Below are positions 1 to 8,081 of a DNA stretch of 46,881 nt, piece after piece; positions within the stretch are counted from its first letter, which is position 1; each line of letters begins with the position of its first letter. The notes beneath the pieces were generated by a model. The model searched no databases, was not told the origin of the DNA, and saw nothing but the letters and a program-made list of their open reading frames with translations. Source of the stretch: Alphaproteobacteria bacterium (GTDB lineage: Bacteria; Pseudomonadota; Alphaproteobacteria; UBA9219; RFNS01); the NCBI GenBank assembly GCA_009927055.1, contig RFNS01000297.1, positions 1 through 46,881 of the forward strand, in the 5' to 3' direction. The position numbers and the translations under genes are program-made.

Positions 1-62
1 GCGGCGGCAGCACCTACCTGGCGCAACTCCTGAACGAGGCGAGAGACCTTTTGCAGCGGTGA
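1..62 (+). CDS. C-terminal end of an unidentified protein (partial)
   Basis: The frame beginning at base 3 is open from the window edge to a TGA at 60-62. It encodes a 19-residue tail reading GGSTYLAQLLNEARDLLQR, amphipathic and helix-like. It is convergent with rplI, whose stop lies only 4 bases away. The fragment is too short to identify, and chance openness is possible. Confidence 0.3.
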   Translation, partial: GGSTYLAQLLNEARDLLQR

Positions 63-66
63 GAAG

Positions 67-747
67 CTACGCCTTCTTCTTCGCCTTTTTGGCTTTGGGG
101 GCGTCGTCAGATTCAGTCGCCGGCGCATCATCGGCCGCGGCATCCAGCGCGTCGGTCACCTTTTTGGTTTTCTTGGCTGTTTTTTCGGCCGCCTTTTCGG
201 CATATCCCTCGGCCTCGGCCCCCAAGGCACCCGCTTCTTTCACCTCGGCCGCGGCTTGTTTGGCCTTGCGATCATCTTTCAAAATTTTCTCGGCATCCTC
301 GGCGCTGCGACCCACCACCAACTGAATATCGACCGACACATCGGGGTGCAGTTTAATGCGCACAGGGTAAACGCCCACGCTTTTAATGGCCTGAGCAAAT
401 TCAACAAAGCGGCGTTCAAGGGTGGCGCCTTTTTCTGTCGCGGCATCCACCACATCGCGCGCGGTGACCGAGCCATAAAGCTGCCCCGCCTCGCTGGCCT
501 GGCGCACAATGCGCAGCGACAAACCTTCCAGTTTCTTTTTGGCTTTTTCGGCCTCGGCCTTGGCCAGATCGGCTTTGGCGGCCAACTCGGCCTTGCGGGC
601 TTCAAACGATAAAATGTTGCTTTTAGTGGCGCGCAGGGCCTTTTTTTGCGGCAGCAAAAAGTTGCGCGCATAGCCTGGGCGAACTTTCACAACATCGCCA
701 AGGGCCCCCAAACGATCAACCCGCTCCAGTAAAATGACTTCGATCAT
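67..747 (-). CDS. rplI: 50S ribosomal protein L9 with long Lys/Ala-rich C-terminal tail
   Basis: Large-subunit ribosomal protein that binds 23S rRNA at the base of the L1 stalk. The N-domain signature is clear at residues 1-35 (MIEVILLERV, then LGDVVKVRPGYARNFLLP), followed by the long connecting helix and the C-domain to about residue 150. The protein is 226 residues, against roughly 150-190 usually. The extra C-terminal part (from about 157) is low-complexity, rich in Ala, Lys and Glu, and ends KAKKAKKKA. The start at 747 is chosen for the L9 N-terminus and an AGGAGAG ribosome site; an upstream in-frame extension lacks homology. The start overlaps the DUF2232 stop by 4 bases (ATGA), so translation is probably coupled. 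Last gene of the rpsF-rpsR-DUF2232-rplI operon. Confidence 0.97.
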   Translation of the reverse strand: MIEVILLERVDRLGALGDVVKVRPGYARNFLLPQKKALRATKSNILSFEARKAELAAKADLAKAEAEKAKKKLEGLSLRIVRQASEAGQLYGSVTARDVVDAATEKGATLERRFVEFAQAIKSVGVYPVRIKLHPDVSVDIQLVVGRSAEDAEKILKDDRKAKQAAAEVKEAGALGAEAEGYAEKAAEKTAKKTKKVTDALDAAADDAPATESDDAPKAKKAKKKA

Positions 748-1775
748 GACGCTCTCCTGTTTTGTAAAGGTAAGAAGTGACGAACACGCCACACGCTGAC
801 CAGAAAGCCAGCCAGGGCAATGAAAATGGTGGGCCAGCCAAAGATGGTCAGCACATACATGGGCACCAGAAACAGCCAGCCCCATTTGCGACCTTTGGCC
901 CAGCGGTGCGCCAGACCAAGCCCCACAAACATATAGCCCGCGCCCGCCAAAATAAACAGGTTAAGCGCCACAAAGGCATAAGCGGCGGGGGCGGCATAGG
1001 CCACCAGCCCCAAAACCACCGTGGCCGCCAAAAACCATGCGGGCAGTTCAAGATCGGCCATCGATAAATCAGGCCGCAGTGACCAGCCATGTGGCCCCAG
1101 CGCGCGCAGCGTGGCCACACCCGTGATGACCATAAAAAACAACCACGAAGACATGACAATAGTGGGAAGATATTGGGCCATAAACTCGGCCGCTGTGCGC
1201 CAAATTTCTGTCTGCTGCTCGGGCGAAATGGGCTGACCTTCAAAATTGGTCATGGCAGATGTGGTATCGCTCTGACGGCTTTCTAAAAACTGCTGGCCCA
1301 TTTGCGTCAGCTGCCCTTGCAGGCCGCCTTCTTGCCCCATGAAGGCCGAATTGATCAGAATAAAACAGACGCCGGCATAGACCATCGCCGCAGTCAGAAG
1401 ATAACCCGTGGGATACCAGAAAATCTGCCCATCATCACCGCGGCGATGACGCACCGCCAGCGCCCCCAGCAACGCGGCCGGAATGATAAACACAGCAGAA
1501 AAGGTGATCATGTTTTGGGTGCCCACCATCAGCAGCAGCAAGGCGCACCCCACAGTCCCCGCCACCAAAGCGGGGATTTTTCCCTGACTAAACCCCGCGG
1601 CAAAAATGGGCACGGGTGCCAGATAGGCCAGCACAATCCACCACATGTTTTCAGCGGCGCGCAGCGATTGCGACAACATCACCGCTGCGGCCAGCCCGCA
1701 CACCGCCGCCACAAGCAGGTTGCCCATGTGCGCAGGAGGTGATGAAACAGGCTGGCCAGCGGTATTCATGACCAT
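744..1775 (-). CDS. DUF2232 family polytopic membrane protein
   Basis: A 343-residue, very hydrophobic protein with about eight predicted membrane segments spread over its length (for example near residues 20-60, 70-110, 120-140, 205-225 and 245-330). Size, topology and position between rpsR and rplI match the DUF2232/YybS-like membrane proteins found at this locus in many alphaproteobacteria. The biochemical function is unknown. Start at 1775 has a TAGGGG ribosome site; a second ATG two codons later is possible. The gene lies 5 bases after rpsR and overlaps rplI by 4 bases, so it is co-transcribed with ribosomal genes. Confidence 0.85.
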   Translation of the reverse strand: MVMNTAGQPVSSPPAHMGNLLVAAVCGLAAAVMLSQSLRAAENMWWIVLAYLAPVPIFAAGFSQGKIPALVAGTVGCALLLLMVGTQNMITFSAVFIIPAALLGALAVRHRRGDDGQIFWYPTGYLLTAAMVYAGVCFILINSAFMGQEGGLQGQLTQMGQQFLESRQSDTTSAMTNFEGQPISPEQQTEIWRTAAEFMAQYLPTIVMSSWLFFMVITGVATLRALGPHGWSLRPDLSMADLELPAWFLAATVVLGLVAYAAPAAYAFVALNLFILAGAGYMFVGLGLAHRWAKGRKWGWLFLVPMYVLTIFGWPTIFIALAGFLVSVWRVRHFLPLQNRRAS

Positions 1776-1780
1776 AACCC

Positions 1781-2140
1781 CTAGGCGGCGTGGCTTTCAG
1801 AGGCGGCGGCGCTGCGCACATCGCAATAAGGCAGCAAGGCCAGCATGCGCGCGCGCTTAATGGCCACCGTCAGCTCGCGCTGCTTGGGGGCCGATACGGC
1901 CGAGATACGGCACGGAATAACCTTGCCGCGCTCAGTCACAAAGCGCTTCAGCAGCGACACATTTTTATAATCAATCTTGGGGGCCTGTGGACTGCTGAAA
2001 GGGCAGCTTTTGCGGCGACGAAAAACGCTGCGACGCCCCATGCCACCGGCATCACCACGACCCTCGCGGCCTTCTCTCGGCTCACGGCCTTCACGACCCT
2101 CACCGCGGCCTTCGCGGCCACCATCAAAACGTGCGTTCAT
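1781..2140 (-). CDS. rpsR: 30S ribosomal protein S18 with repetitive N-terminal extension
   Basis: Small-subunit ribosomal protein that partners S6 on the platform of the 30S subunit. The core is at residues 36-110, with RRRKSCPFS, a [22 protein letters not shown] block and the basic [19 protein letters not shown] end. The protein is 119 residues, about 30 more than usual. Residues 7-30 are a Gly/Arg/Glu repeat ([20 protein letters not shown]). The start at 2140 has a strong AGGAG site, so the extension is probably translated; a later ATG at 2041 would give a conventional short S18 but lacks a clear site. Separated from rpsF by 3 bases. Confidence 0.97.
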   Translation of the reverse strand: MNARFDGGREGRGEGREGREPREGREGRGDAGGMGRRSVFRRRKSCPFSSPQAPKIDYKNVSLLKRFVTERGKVIPCRISAVSAPKQRELTVAIKRARMLALLPYCDVRSAAASESHAA

Positions 2141-2143
2141 GGT

Positions 2144-2551
2144 TTACTCCTCTGTTCCTGTGGTTTCGGCGCGTGGGCGCAGGGGTTTGCCCGCACCAAA
2201 ACCGCCACGCATGCCTTCATCGCCTTCTTCACGCTTGCGCATCATGGCCGAGGGGCCGCTTTCCAGCTCATCCACCTTGATGGTGAGGAAGCGCAACACT
2301 TCTTCGTTGATGCGCTGGTTGCGCTCTAATTCGGCCAAGGCGGCGGCCGGCGCATTGATGTTCAGATGAACATAATGACCTTTTTTGTTTTTCTGAATTT
2401 TATAGGCCAGATTGCGAAGGCCCCATTGCTCAACCTTGGTCACCTGCCCGCCATGTTCGCGGACGATATTGCTGAAACCGGCAGTCAGTTCCTCGACCTG
2501 ATTGGGCGAGGCCACCTGCCGCACGATGAACGTGTTCTCGTACAACGGCAT
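2144..2551 (-). CDS. rpsF: 30S ribosomal protein S6
   Basis: Small-subunit ribosomal protein that binds 16S rRNA together with S18. The N-terminus ([12 protein letters not shown]), the central [19 protein letters not shown] segment and the conserved NINAP strand identify it. The 135-residue length is typical. The C-terminal tail after about residue 105 is Gly/Glu/Arg-rich. The start at 2551 follows an AAGGAGA site; an ATG seven codons upstream is in frame but is not preceded by one. First gene of the operon, with a promoter about 80 bases upstream. Confidence 0.97.
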   Translation of the reverse strand: MPLYENTFIVRQVASPNQVEELTAGFSNIVREHGGQVTKVEQWGLRNLAYKIQKNKKGHYVHLNINAPAAALAELERNQRINEEVLRFLTIKVDELESGPSAMMRKREEGDEGMRGGFGAGKPLRPRAETTGTEE

Positions 2552-2631
2552 ATTTTTCTCCTTATGGTTCAAGGGCCTGATGGATTGTCCACCGGCCCCA
2601 AGCCCACCCGAAGGCGAGCAAGGCTACGCCC

Positions 2632-2660
2632 CTTATAGCGAAGCCGCCCGCAGAGCGCAA
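2632..2660 (-). promoter_or_regulatory. Putative sigma70 promoter of the rpsF operon
   Basis: On the minus strand, TTGCGC (2655-2660) is followed by a 17-base spacer and TATAAG (2632-2637). This leaves an untranslated leader of roughly 75 bases before rpsF. The match is by eye only. Confidence 0.5.
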
Positions 2661-2664
2661 GACT

Positions 2665-3888
2665 TTACGCCTTTATTTGCGCCGTATGGTTAAAGACAGG
2701 GCAGCGGCGGGTGAGGGCCGAGAGCTCGTCAATCAAATGCGTTTCATGATCGCGCGTGTGGCGGGGCGTAAGGGTGATGCGAAAACGCTCGGCCCCCTTC
2801 GGCACCGTGGGATAGTTGATGGGCTGAACATACACCCCGCGCTCTAACAACATGTGCGCCACCTGATTGCAGTGATGCGGGTTGTTGATGGGCACCAGCG
2901 ATAAATGCGTTTGCCCCCTATGCGGAATAAGTCCCGCGTGCCACAAACGTTCTTGAAATTTTTTCACCTGTTTCAAATAGTCGTGTCGCGCGTCGGCATT
3001 ATTCATCACCCAGTTGATGGCGGCCGATGCCGCGGCCAGCAACACAGGCGGCAGTGATGTTGTAAAAATAAAACCGTTGGCGTGGCTGCGAATAAAATCG
3101 ATCATCAAGCGGCTGGCCGCAACATAGCCGCCCATCGATGCCAGCGCCTTGCCCAGCGTGCCCTGCACAATATCAATCTCATCGGCCACGCCCTGCTGTT
3201 CGGCGATGCCGCTGCCGCGCGCGCCATAAATGCCCACGGCGTGCACTTCATCCACATACGTCAGCGCGCCGTAATCTTTGGCAATCTGCACCATATCGGC
3301 CAGGGCGGGACTATCACCATCCATCGAAAACAACCCCTCGGTCACGATGATTTTGGTGGCGTTGGCCGGTAGATGTTTTATTTTATCGCGCAGATCATCC
3401 ATATCGTTGTGCTTGAAAATCACCTTGCCGCACCCGGCGGCGCGAATACCCTCGATGATCGAGTTGTGGTTTTTTTCGTCTGATAAAAAAATGCACTGTG
3501 GCAAATGACGGCCCAGGGTGGCCAGCGTGGCCCAGTTGGCCACATAGCCCGATGTAAAAAGCAGCGCCGCCGGTTTATTGTTCATCTGCGCCAGTTGCTG
3601 TTCAACCCTGTCGTGCCAATCGCGCGTGCCGGCAATGTTGCGCGTGCCGCCCGCGCCGCTGCTGTAATCGTTCAGCACATTCATGGCCGCCCCTTTGACC
3701 ATGGTCGATTGCGCGAGCCCCAGATAATTGTTGGCGCACCACACGGTGGCGCGGCCATAAAACTGCCCGCGACGCAAGGTCACATCGGGGAAGTCGGCAT
3801 CGCACTCGATCACCGCAAAGTCGCGATAGCGGCCATCGGCTTTCAGAATATCCAGTTTTTCGGCCAGATAGTTGTCCAGAGTCATCAT
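2665..3888 (-). CDS. hemA: 5-aminolevulinate synthase
   Basis: PLP enzyme that condenses glycine and succinyl-CoA to 5-aminolevulinate, the first step of the C4 haem pathway of alphaproteobacteria. It belongs to the alpha-oxoamine synthase family. The pyridine-pairing Asp is in VDEVHAVGIYG (D213), and the Schiff-base Lys is in GTLGKAL (K247). SDEKNHNSIIEGIR, GFIFTTSLPP and the C-terminal QPINYPTVPKGAERFRIT block are typical of ALAS and separate it from 2-amino-3-ketobutyrate ligase or BioF. The 407-residue length is normal. Two tandem ATGs (3888, 3885) could start it. It is divergent from the NDUFA12 gene across a 71-base gap. Confidence 0.93.
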   Translation of the reverse strand: MMTLDNYLAEKLDILKADGRYRDFAVIECDADFPDVTLRRGQFYGRATVWCANNYLGLAQSTMVKGAAMNVLNDYSSGAGGTRNIAGTRDWHDRVEQQLAQMNNKPAALLFTSGYVANWATLATLGRHLPQCIFLSDEKNHNSIIEGIRAAGCGKVIFKHNDMDDLRDKIKHLPANATKIIVTEGLFSMDGDSPALADMVQIAKDYGALTYVDEVHAVGIYGARGSGIAEQQGVADEIDIVQGTLGKALASMGGYVAASRLMIDFIRSHANGFIFTTSLPPVLLAAASAAINWVMNNADARHDYLKQVKKFQERLWHAGLIPHRGQTHLSLVPINNPHHCNQVAHMLLERGVYVQPINYPTVPKGAERFRITLTPRHTRDHETHLIDELSALTRRCPVFNHTAQIKA

Positions 3889-3959
3889 CGCCCCAAAGAA
3901 TAAGGGTTTGTTTGGCGGGTATCATTGACAGTTTTTGGTGGCTTTGTCATGCCTTAATC

Positions 3960-4343
3960 ATGAACGGCATGTCACTTATTCGCAGGTTGTCGCACTTAGG
4001 CACCTATGTGCACACCCTGTTGTGCGGCAAGCCCGTAGGGTGCGATAGTTTGGGCAACACCTATTATGAAGAACGCCGCCCACCCAAAGGAATCAAACCC
4101 AAACGCTGGGTCATGTATGCGGGCGAACCCGAAGCCAGCATGGTGCCGCCCGAATGGCATGGGTGGCTGCATTACACATTCGATGCGCCACTGTCAGAAA
4201 AAAGCCCCTGGCACAGGGCGTGGCAAAAACCTCACCTTCCCAACATGACAGGCACCACCGCCGCCTATGTGCCGCCCGGCCATACGCTAATGGGGGGCAA
4301 GCGCGCCCACGCCACGGGCGATTATGAAGCCTGGCGGCCCTAA
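3960..4343 (+). CDS. NADH:ubiquinone oxidoreductase subunit NDUFA12 (17.2 kDa family)
   Basis: Accessory subunit of respiratory complex I found in alphaproteobacteria and mitochondria. Diagnostic motifs are GCDSLGNTYYEERRP, RRPPKGIKPKRWVMY, the PPEWHGWLHYTFDAP block, and the C-terminal PNMTGT, YVPPGH and ATGDYEAWRP. The length of 127 residues is typical. The start is uncertain: ATG at 3960 or 3969, neither with a Shine-Dalgarno site. A consensus TTGACA at 3925-3930 lies at a distance that would put transcription start near the ATG. The stop overlaps by one base a possible ATG of the following mlaD frame, and NDUFA12-mlaD-DUF2155 looks like one transcript. Confidence 0.92.
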   Translation: MNGMSLIRRLSHLGTYVHTLLCGKPVGCDSLGNTYYEERRPPKGIKPKRWVMYAGEPEASMVPPEWHGWLHYTFDAPLSEKSPWHRAWQKPHLPNMTGTTAAYVPPGHTLMGGKRAHATGDYEAWRP

Positions 4344-4372
4344 TGTCTTCTACAAGCAGTGGAGCAAACACG

Positions 4373-4942
4373 ATGAAACAAAACCTGTTCGAAACTCTGG
4401 TGGGGGCCGTGGTGCTGGCCGTTGCGGGCTTTTTCCTTACCTTTGCCTATCAGCACGCCGGCAGCAACAAACAAGATGGGTACATGATTGTGGCCAACTT
4501 CCCCAACACCGATGGCCTGAAATCGGGCGGCGATGTGATGGTGAATGGCGTGAAGGTTGGCAGCGTGATTGAACAAAAATTGATCACCGAACCTGGCCCC
4601 GAACAATTTTTTGTTCAGGTGGCCATGCGGCTTGATCCCACCATAAAACTACCCACCGATACGGTCGCCATGATCGCCAGCGAAAGCCTGTTGGGTGGCA
4701 AATATATGTCGCTTGAAATTGGCGTGGATGAAGAATTGATCGAGCAGGATGGCACAGGCCGCCTGACACACACCCAGGCCCCCCTGCGCCTTGACGATTT
4801 AATCGGCAAGCTGATTTTCAGCAATGAGAAAAAAGAAGATAAGGAAGAAAAAAATTCAGAGACCGCTGAACCCGCCACCACCGCCACCGAACCCCAGGGC
4901 ATGCCCGCCGAAGGCGAGGCAGGCGTTGTTGTGACGCAGTAA
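4373..4942 (+). CDS. mlaD: MlaD family lipid-transport substrate-binding protein
   Basis: MCE-domain protein of the Mla system, which moves phospholipids between inner membrane and outer membrane. A single N-terminal transmembrane anchor (residues 8-27) is followed by the MCE domain (about 35-115, with NTDGLKSGGDVMVNGVKVGSV and SLLGGKYMSLEIG). The tail is acidic, Lys/Glu and then Ala/Pro-rich. Length 189 residues. The start at 4373 is preferred because GGAG sits 8 bases upstream; an in-frame ATG at 4343 overlaps the previous stop. The partner genes mlaE/mlaF are not in the window. The stop codon overlaps the next ATG (TAATG). Confidence 0.92.
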   Translation: MKQNLFETLVGAVVLAVAGFFLTFAYQHAGSNKQDGYMIVANFPNTDGLKSGGDVMVNGVKVGSVIEQKLITEPGPEQFFVQVAMRLDPTIKLPTDTVAMIASESLLGGKYMSLEIGVDEELIEQDGTGRLTHTQAPLRLDDLIGKLIFSNEKKEDKEEKNSETAEPATTATEPQGMPAEGEAGVVVTQ

Positions 4943-5412
4943 TGCGCCTTTGTTTTTTTCTGCTGGTTGTTTTTTTGATTCTGGCTGCACCTGCGTGGGC
5001 TGATCTGATCCCTCACCGCACCGCCACCCTTCGTATTCTTGATAAAATGACCGCGCGGGTAGAGCAGCAGGATGTGGCGCTGGATACGCCCGTGCTGTTT
5101 GGAAAAATTCAACTGACCCTGCGCGCATGCCGCCAGGCGCCGGCCGAAGACAGCCCGCAAAGCGCAGCTTTTTTCGATATCAGCAACTTTGAACCAGGGC
5201 ACCAAGGCACGCCCATTTTTCGTGGGTGGATGTTTGCCGCCTCGACCGCCATCAGCGCCATGGAACACCCCATTTATGATGTGTGGCTGATGGGGTGCAA
5301 AAACCCCCTTCAAACACCACAACCCACAGACAATACAGAAGCCGACAACGAAGCCCCTGCCCCCGCGGTCGATGCCGTGACAGATAAAACCAATCAAGAC
5401 ACAGCTGAATAA
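4942..5412 (+). CDS. DUF2155 domain-containing exported protein
   Basis: A 156-residue protein with an N-terminal signal peptide (hydrophobic residues 3-17, likely cleavage after AWA) and a DUF2155 domain. ATLRILDKMTARV, TPVLFGKIQLTLRACR, and the GWMFAASTAISAMEHPIYDVWLMGC end match the family; two cysteines (one in each half) could form a disulphide. The last about 35 residues are Pro/Ala/Asp-rich and nonconserved. Function unknown; the family sits next to NDUFA12 in many alphaproteobacteria, as here. Its 3' end overlaps convergent ruvC by 19 bases. Confidence 0.9.
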   Translation: MRLCFFLLVVFLILAAPAWADLIPHRTATLRILDKMTARVEQQDVALDTPVLFGKIQLTLRACRQAPAEDSPQSAAFFDISNFEPGHQGTPIFRGWMFAASTAISAMEHPIYDVWLMGCKNPLQTPQPTDNTEADNEAPAPAVDAVTDKTNQDTAE

Positions 5413-5882
5413 TTTTTTACCTGCCGCAAATGGCCATGGGCCACGGCAATGGCCAGCGCATCGGCCGCATCGGCCCTGGCGGTGTGCCCTGGCATCAGCA
5501 TGTTCAGCACCGCCAGCACCTGCTGCTTATCAGCGTGGCCATAACCCGTGACATTTTTTTTGATTAAATTCGCCGCATATTCAGCCACCACCAAACCCGC
5601 CTGCGCCGGCACCAGCAACGCCACGCCCCGCGCCTGACCCAGCACAAGGGCTGAACGCGCGTTACTGTTCACAAATGTTTCTTCCACCGCCGCTTCGTCG
5701 GGCAACAATTCTTTGATCACGCCGGCCAGACCTTCGGCAATAGCCGCCAAGCGCTGCGGCATGCTGAGCGCCGGCGATGGATGAATAACACCGGCACCCA
5801 GAAACATCAGGCGCGATCCTTCTTGATGCACAACCCCCCACCCCGTATGTCGCAGGCCAGGATCGATGCCGAGGATACGCAT
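5394..5882 (-). CDS. ruvC: Holliday junction endodeoxyribonuclease RuvC
   Basis: Dimeric resolvase that cleaves four-way DNA junctions with RuvAB. All four catalytic acids are present: D7 (RILGIDPGLRHTGWG), E67 (VEETFVNSNARSA), D138 and D141 (ARADAADALAIA). Length 162 residues, normal. The start codon overlaps the etfA stop by one base. ruvA and ruvB, which often follow, are not here, and the gene is instead attached to the end of the etf locus. Confidence 0.96.
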   Translation of the reverse strand: MRILGIDPGLRHTGWGVVHQEGSRLMFLGAGVIHPSPALSMPQRLAAIAEGLAGVIKELLPDEAAVEETFVNSNARSALVLGQARGVALLVPAQAGLVVAEYAANLIKKNVTGYGHADKQQVLAVLNMLMPGHTARADAADALAIAVAHGHLRQVKNYSAVS

Positions 5883-6814
5883 TACAGTTTCTGCACCATC
5901 TCAGGCACGGCCTGAAACAAATCGGCCACCAGGCCATAATCGGCCACCTTGAAAATGGGCGCTTCCGCATCTTTATTGATGGCCACAATCACCTTGCTGT
6001 TGCGCATGCCGGCCAGATGCTGCACAGCGCCCGACACACCCACGGCCACATATAATTCTGGCGCCACAATTTTTCCTGTCTGCCCCACCTGATAATCATT
6101 GGGCGCATACCCCGCATCAACCGCCGCGCGCGTGGCCCCCACCGCGGCGCCCAGTTTATCGGCCAGCTGCTCGATCAGCTTAAAATTCTCAACACTGCCC
6201 AGGGCCCGCCCCCCCGACACCACCACGCGGGCCGATGTTAATTCGGGCCTGTCCGATTTTGCCAGCTGGTTGCCCACAAATGTTGCGCGCATGTTCGCGG
6301 GCTGCACATCGATACTGACAATCTCAGCCGCCTCATGACCTGTGGCCGCTTTGGCAAAGGCCGTGGCACGAATGCTGATAAATATTTTTGATTCATTCAC
6401 CCTCACCCTGGCCAGCGCATTGCCGGCATAAATGGGGCGCGTAAAGGTTTGGGCATCGTGCACGGCCACCACATCGCTGATCAGGGGAATATCTAAAACA
6501 GCGGCAGCACGCGGTAACACATTATGCCCATGGCTGCTGGCAACCCCCACAATGTGGGAAAAATCCCCCGCTGCTTTCACAATCACAGGCGCCCACTGTT
6601 CGGCCAAACCTTCGGCCAGACAGGCATGATCGGCCACCCACACGCGCGCCACGCCCTGAGAGTGCGCAAGTTGGGCGGCCATGGCCGACACATTGTGCCC
6701 CAGCACCACAACCGACACGGGCGCGCCCAATTGCCGCGCTGCCGTGATAGCCGAGAAAGTGGCAGGCGATAACTGCCCCTGCTGCTGTTCCGCAATGACC
6801 AGTGTGGAGGACAT
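5882..6814 (-). CDS. etfA: Electron transfer flavoprotein alpha subunit
   Basis: Forms the FAD-containing ETF heterodimer with EtfB, passing electrons from acyl-CoA and other dehydrogenases to ETF-ubiquinone oxidoreductase. The C-terminal FAD-binding domain has [13 protein letters not shown], the [18 protein letters not shown] segment and the signature [12 protein letters not shown]. 310 residues is typical. Start at 6814 is supported by AGAGG upstream; an in-frame ATG 10 codons earlier reads into the intergenic palindrome and is rejected. It is separated from etfB by a GIY-YIG cassette and repeats (about 440 bases), whereas the two genes are usually adjacent. Confidence 0.97.
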   Translation of the reverse strand: MSSTLVIAEQQQGQLSPATFSAITAARQLGAPVSVVVLGHNVSAMAAQLAHSQGVARVWVADHACLAEGLAEQWAPVIVKAAGDFSHIVGVASSHGHNVLPRAAAVLDIPLISDVVAVHDAQTFTRPIYAGNALARVRVNESKIFISIRATAFAKAATGHEAAEIVSIDVQPANMRATFVGNQLAKSDRPELTSARVVVSGGRALGSVENFKLIEQLADKLGAAVGATRAAVDAGYAPNDYQVGQTGKIVAPELYVAVGVSGAVQHLAGMRNSKVIVAINKDAEAPIFKVADYGLVADLFQAVPEMVQKL

Positions 6815-6839
6815 GGACAACCTCTGAATTAAATAGCCT

Positions 6840-6868
6840 GTCATCCCCGCGAAAGCGGGGATCTAGGG
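6840..6868. repeat. Palindromic intergenic repeat (FPRKRES type), left flank of GIY-YIG cassette
   Basis: TCATCCCCGCGAAAGCGGGG is a near-perfect hairpin followed by ATCTAGGGC. An inverted relative lies at 7180-7208, so the two copies face each other around the GIY-YIG gene. Confidence 0.85.
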
Positions 6869-6883
6869 CCACGCACAACGACG

Positions 6884-7171
6884 TTAGTTGTTGAAGAGAC
6901 CCGTTAAATCTTGCCACGATGGATTAAATTTTTCAATGACCTGCAACTTCCATTCTCTATTCCATTTTTTCATGCTTTTTTCCCGAACAATGGCTTCATA
7001 CGCAGTTTCATACTCCTCAAAATATATCAATTGTTTTGTTTTATATTTTTGCGAAAACCCTTTCTGAAGACCTGATCGATGTTCATACACCCGCCTTGAG
7101 AGATGATTGGTCATCCCGATATAAAGCACACCATATTTTTTATTAGACATCATATAAACGTAAAATGGCAT
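6884..7171 (-). CDS. GIY-YIG nuclease superfamily protein
   Basis: A 95-residue single-domain protein of the small UvrC-like GIY-YIG family (COG2827 type). The N-terminal YVYMMSNKKYGVLYIGMT segment holds the GIY-YIG strands; SRRVYEHRSG carries the conserved Arg, and YEAIVREKSMKKWNREWK is the usual acidic/basic helix. The start at 7171 is chosen because the in-frame upstream extension (to 7210) merely translates the flanking palindrome as MSFPRKRESR. The DNA is visibly more A+T-rich than the neighbouring etf genes, and the gene is bracketed by facing palindromes, as expected for an acquired cassette. Function unknown. Confidence 0.9.
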   Translation of the reverse strand: MPFYVYMMSNKKYGVLYIGMTNHLSRRVYEHRSGLQKGFSQKYKTKQLIYFEEYETAYEAIVREKSMKKWNREWKLQVIEKFNPSWQDLTGLFNN

Positions 7172-7179
7172 TTTGGCCG

Positions 7180-7208
7180 CCCTAGATTCCCGCTTTCGCG
7201 GGAATGAC
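7180..7208. repeat. Palindromic intergenic repeat, right flank of GIY-YIG cassette
   Basis: Contains ATTCCCGCTTTCGCGGGAAT, the reverse-oriented counterpart of the copy at 6840-6868. It could also act as a transcriptional or mRNA-stability hairpin between etfB and the cassette. Confidence 0.85.
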
Positions 7209-7252
7209 AACTCATAAAATCCTCTCTTAACCGCATGATGATCTCGCTTCTG

Positions 7253-8002
7253 CTAAATCACCCTTGCGTCGTTTTTCAGTTTGCCAATCAATTCATCCAC
7301 GTCCTTCACCATCACCCCCGGCTTGCGGGCTTCTGGTTCGGTCGTTGTCAGCGTGATCATGCGCGGCGACATCTCAACCCCCAGCGCCGCCACATCCAGC
7401 GTATCAATGGGCAACTTTTTCGCTTTCATAATGTTGGGTAGGCTGGCATAGCGCGGGTTATTCAGGCGCAGATCGGTCGTGATCACCGCCGGCAGCGTAA
7501 CAGAAATGGTTTGCAATCCGCCATCAATTTCGCGCACCACTGTGGCGACATCGCCTGCCACATCCACCTTGCTGGCAAAGGTGGCTTGCGGCCAATCTAA
7601 CAGCGCGGCCAGCATCTGCCCTGTTTGGTTATAATCATCGTCAATGGCCTGCTTGCCCATGATCACCAGGCGCGGCTGCTCTCTCTCCACCACGGCCTTC
7701 AGCAATCGGGCATAGGCCAGCGGCTGCACCTCGCCCTCGTACGCCACATGAATGGCCCTGTTAGCGCCCAAGGCCTGGGCCTGACGCAACGTATCCACCA
7801 CATTCGCCGCGCCAACGGCCATGGCCACCACCTCGGTGGCCACATTTTTTTCGCGCAGACGCAGGGCTTCTTCCACCGCAATTTCATCGAACGGATTCAT
7901 AGCCATTTTCATGTTGGCCATCTCGACGCCCGAACCATCGGCCTTCACCCGAATTTTGGCATAGGGGTCGATCACTCTTTTCACAGGAACAAGAATTTTC
8001 AT
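7253..8002 (-). CDS. etfB: Electron transfer flavoprotein beta subunit
   Basis: Partner of EtfA; binds AMP and contributes to the FAD site. The N-terminus [51 protein letters not shown], and the C-terminal [13 protein letters not shown] block are characteristic. 249 residues is the standard size. The start at 8002 is set by homology; there is no Shine-Dalgarno site. A possible -35/-10 pair ends 6 bases before the ATG, so the message may be leaderless. It is divergent from lptB with 79 bases between start codons. Confidence 0.97.
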   Translation of the reverse strand: MKILVPVKRVIDPYAKIRVKADGSGVEMANMKMAMNPFDEIAVEEALRLREKNVATEVVAMAVGAANVVDTLRQAQALGANRAIHVAYEGEVQPLAYARLLKAVVEREQPRLVIMGKQAIDDDYNQTGQMLAALLDWPQATFASKVDVAGDVATVVREIDGGLQTISVTLPAVITTDLRLNNPRYASLPNIMKAKKLPIDTLDVAALGVEMSPRMITLTTTEPEARKPGVMVKDVDELIGKLKNDARVI

Positions 8003-8008
8003 GACCAC

Positions 8009-8038
8009 ATTTTTGGCCCCCTCACGCCGTGTGGTCAA
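8009..8038 (-). promoter_or_regulatory. Putative leaderless promoter of etfB
   Basis: Minus strand TTGACC (8033-8038), 18-base spacer, AAAAAT (8009-8014), then 6 bases to the etfB ATG. The -10 is a moderate match (4 of 6). Confidence 0.4.
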
Positions 8039-8046
8039 GGCCGGCT

Positions 8047-8075
8047 TGTCAAAAACCCACAACACAGGGCAGATT
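8047..8075 (+). promoter_or_regulatory. Putative leaderless promoter of lptB
   Basis: TTGTCA (8047-8052), 17-base spacer, CAGATT (8070-8075), then 6 bases to the ATG at 8082. The -10 matches consensus at only 3 of 6 positions, so this is weak. Confidence 0.3.
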
Positions 8076-8081
8076 AGCCCC

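Noticed and set aside
2665-3888. 2-amino-3-ketobutyrate CoA ligase or BioF instead of HemA
   Set aside because: The C-terminal QPINYPTVPKGAERFRIT block and IFTTSLPP are characteristic of 5-aminolevulinate synthase.
7171-7210. Longer GIY-YIG start beginning MSFPRKRESR
   Set aside because: This stretch is the palindromic repeat translated; the domain begins at MPFYVYM.
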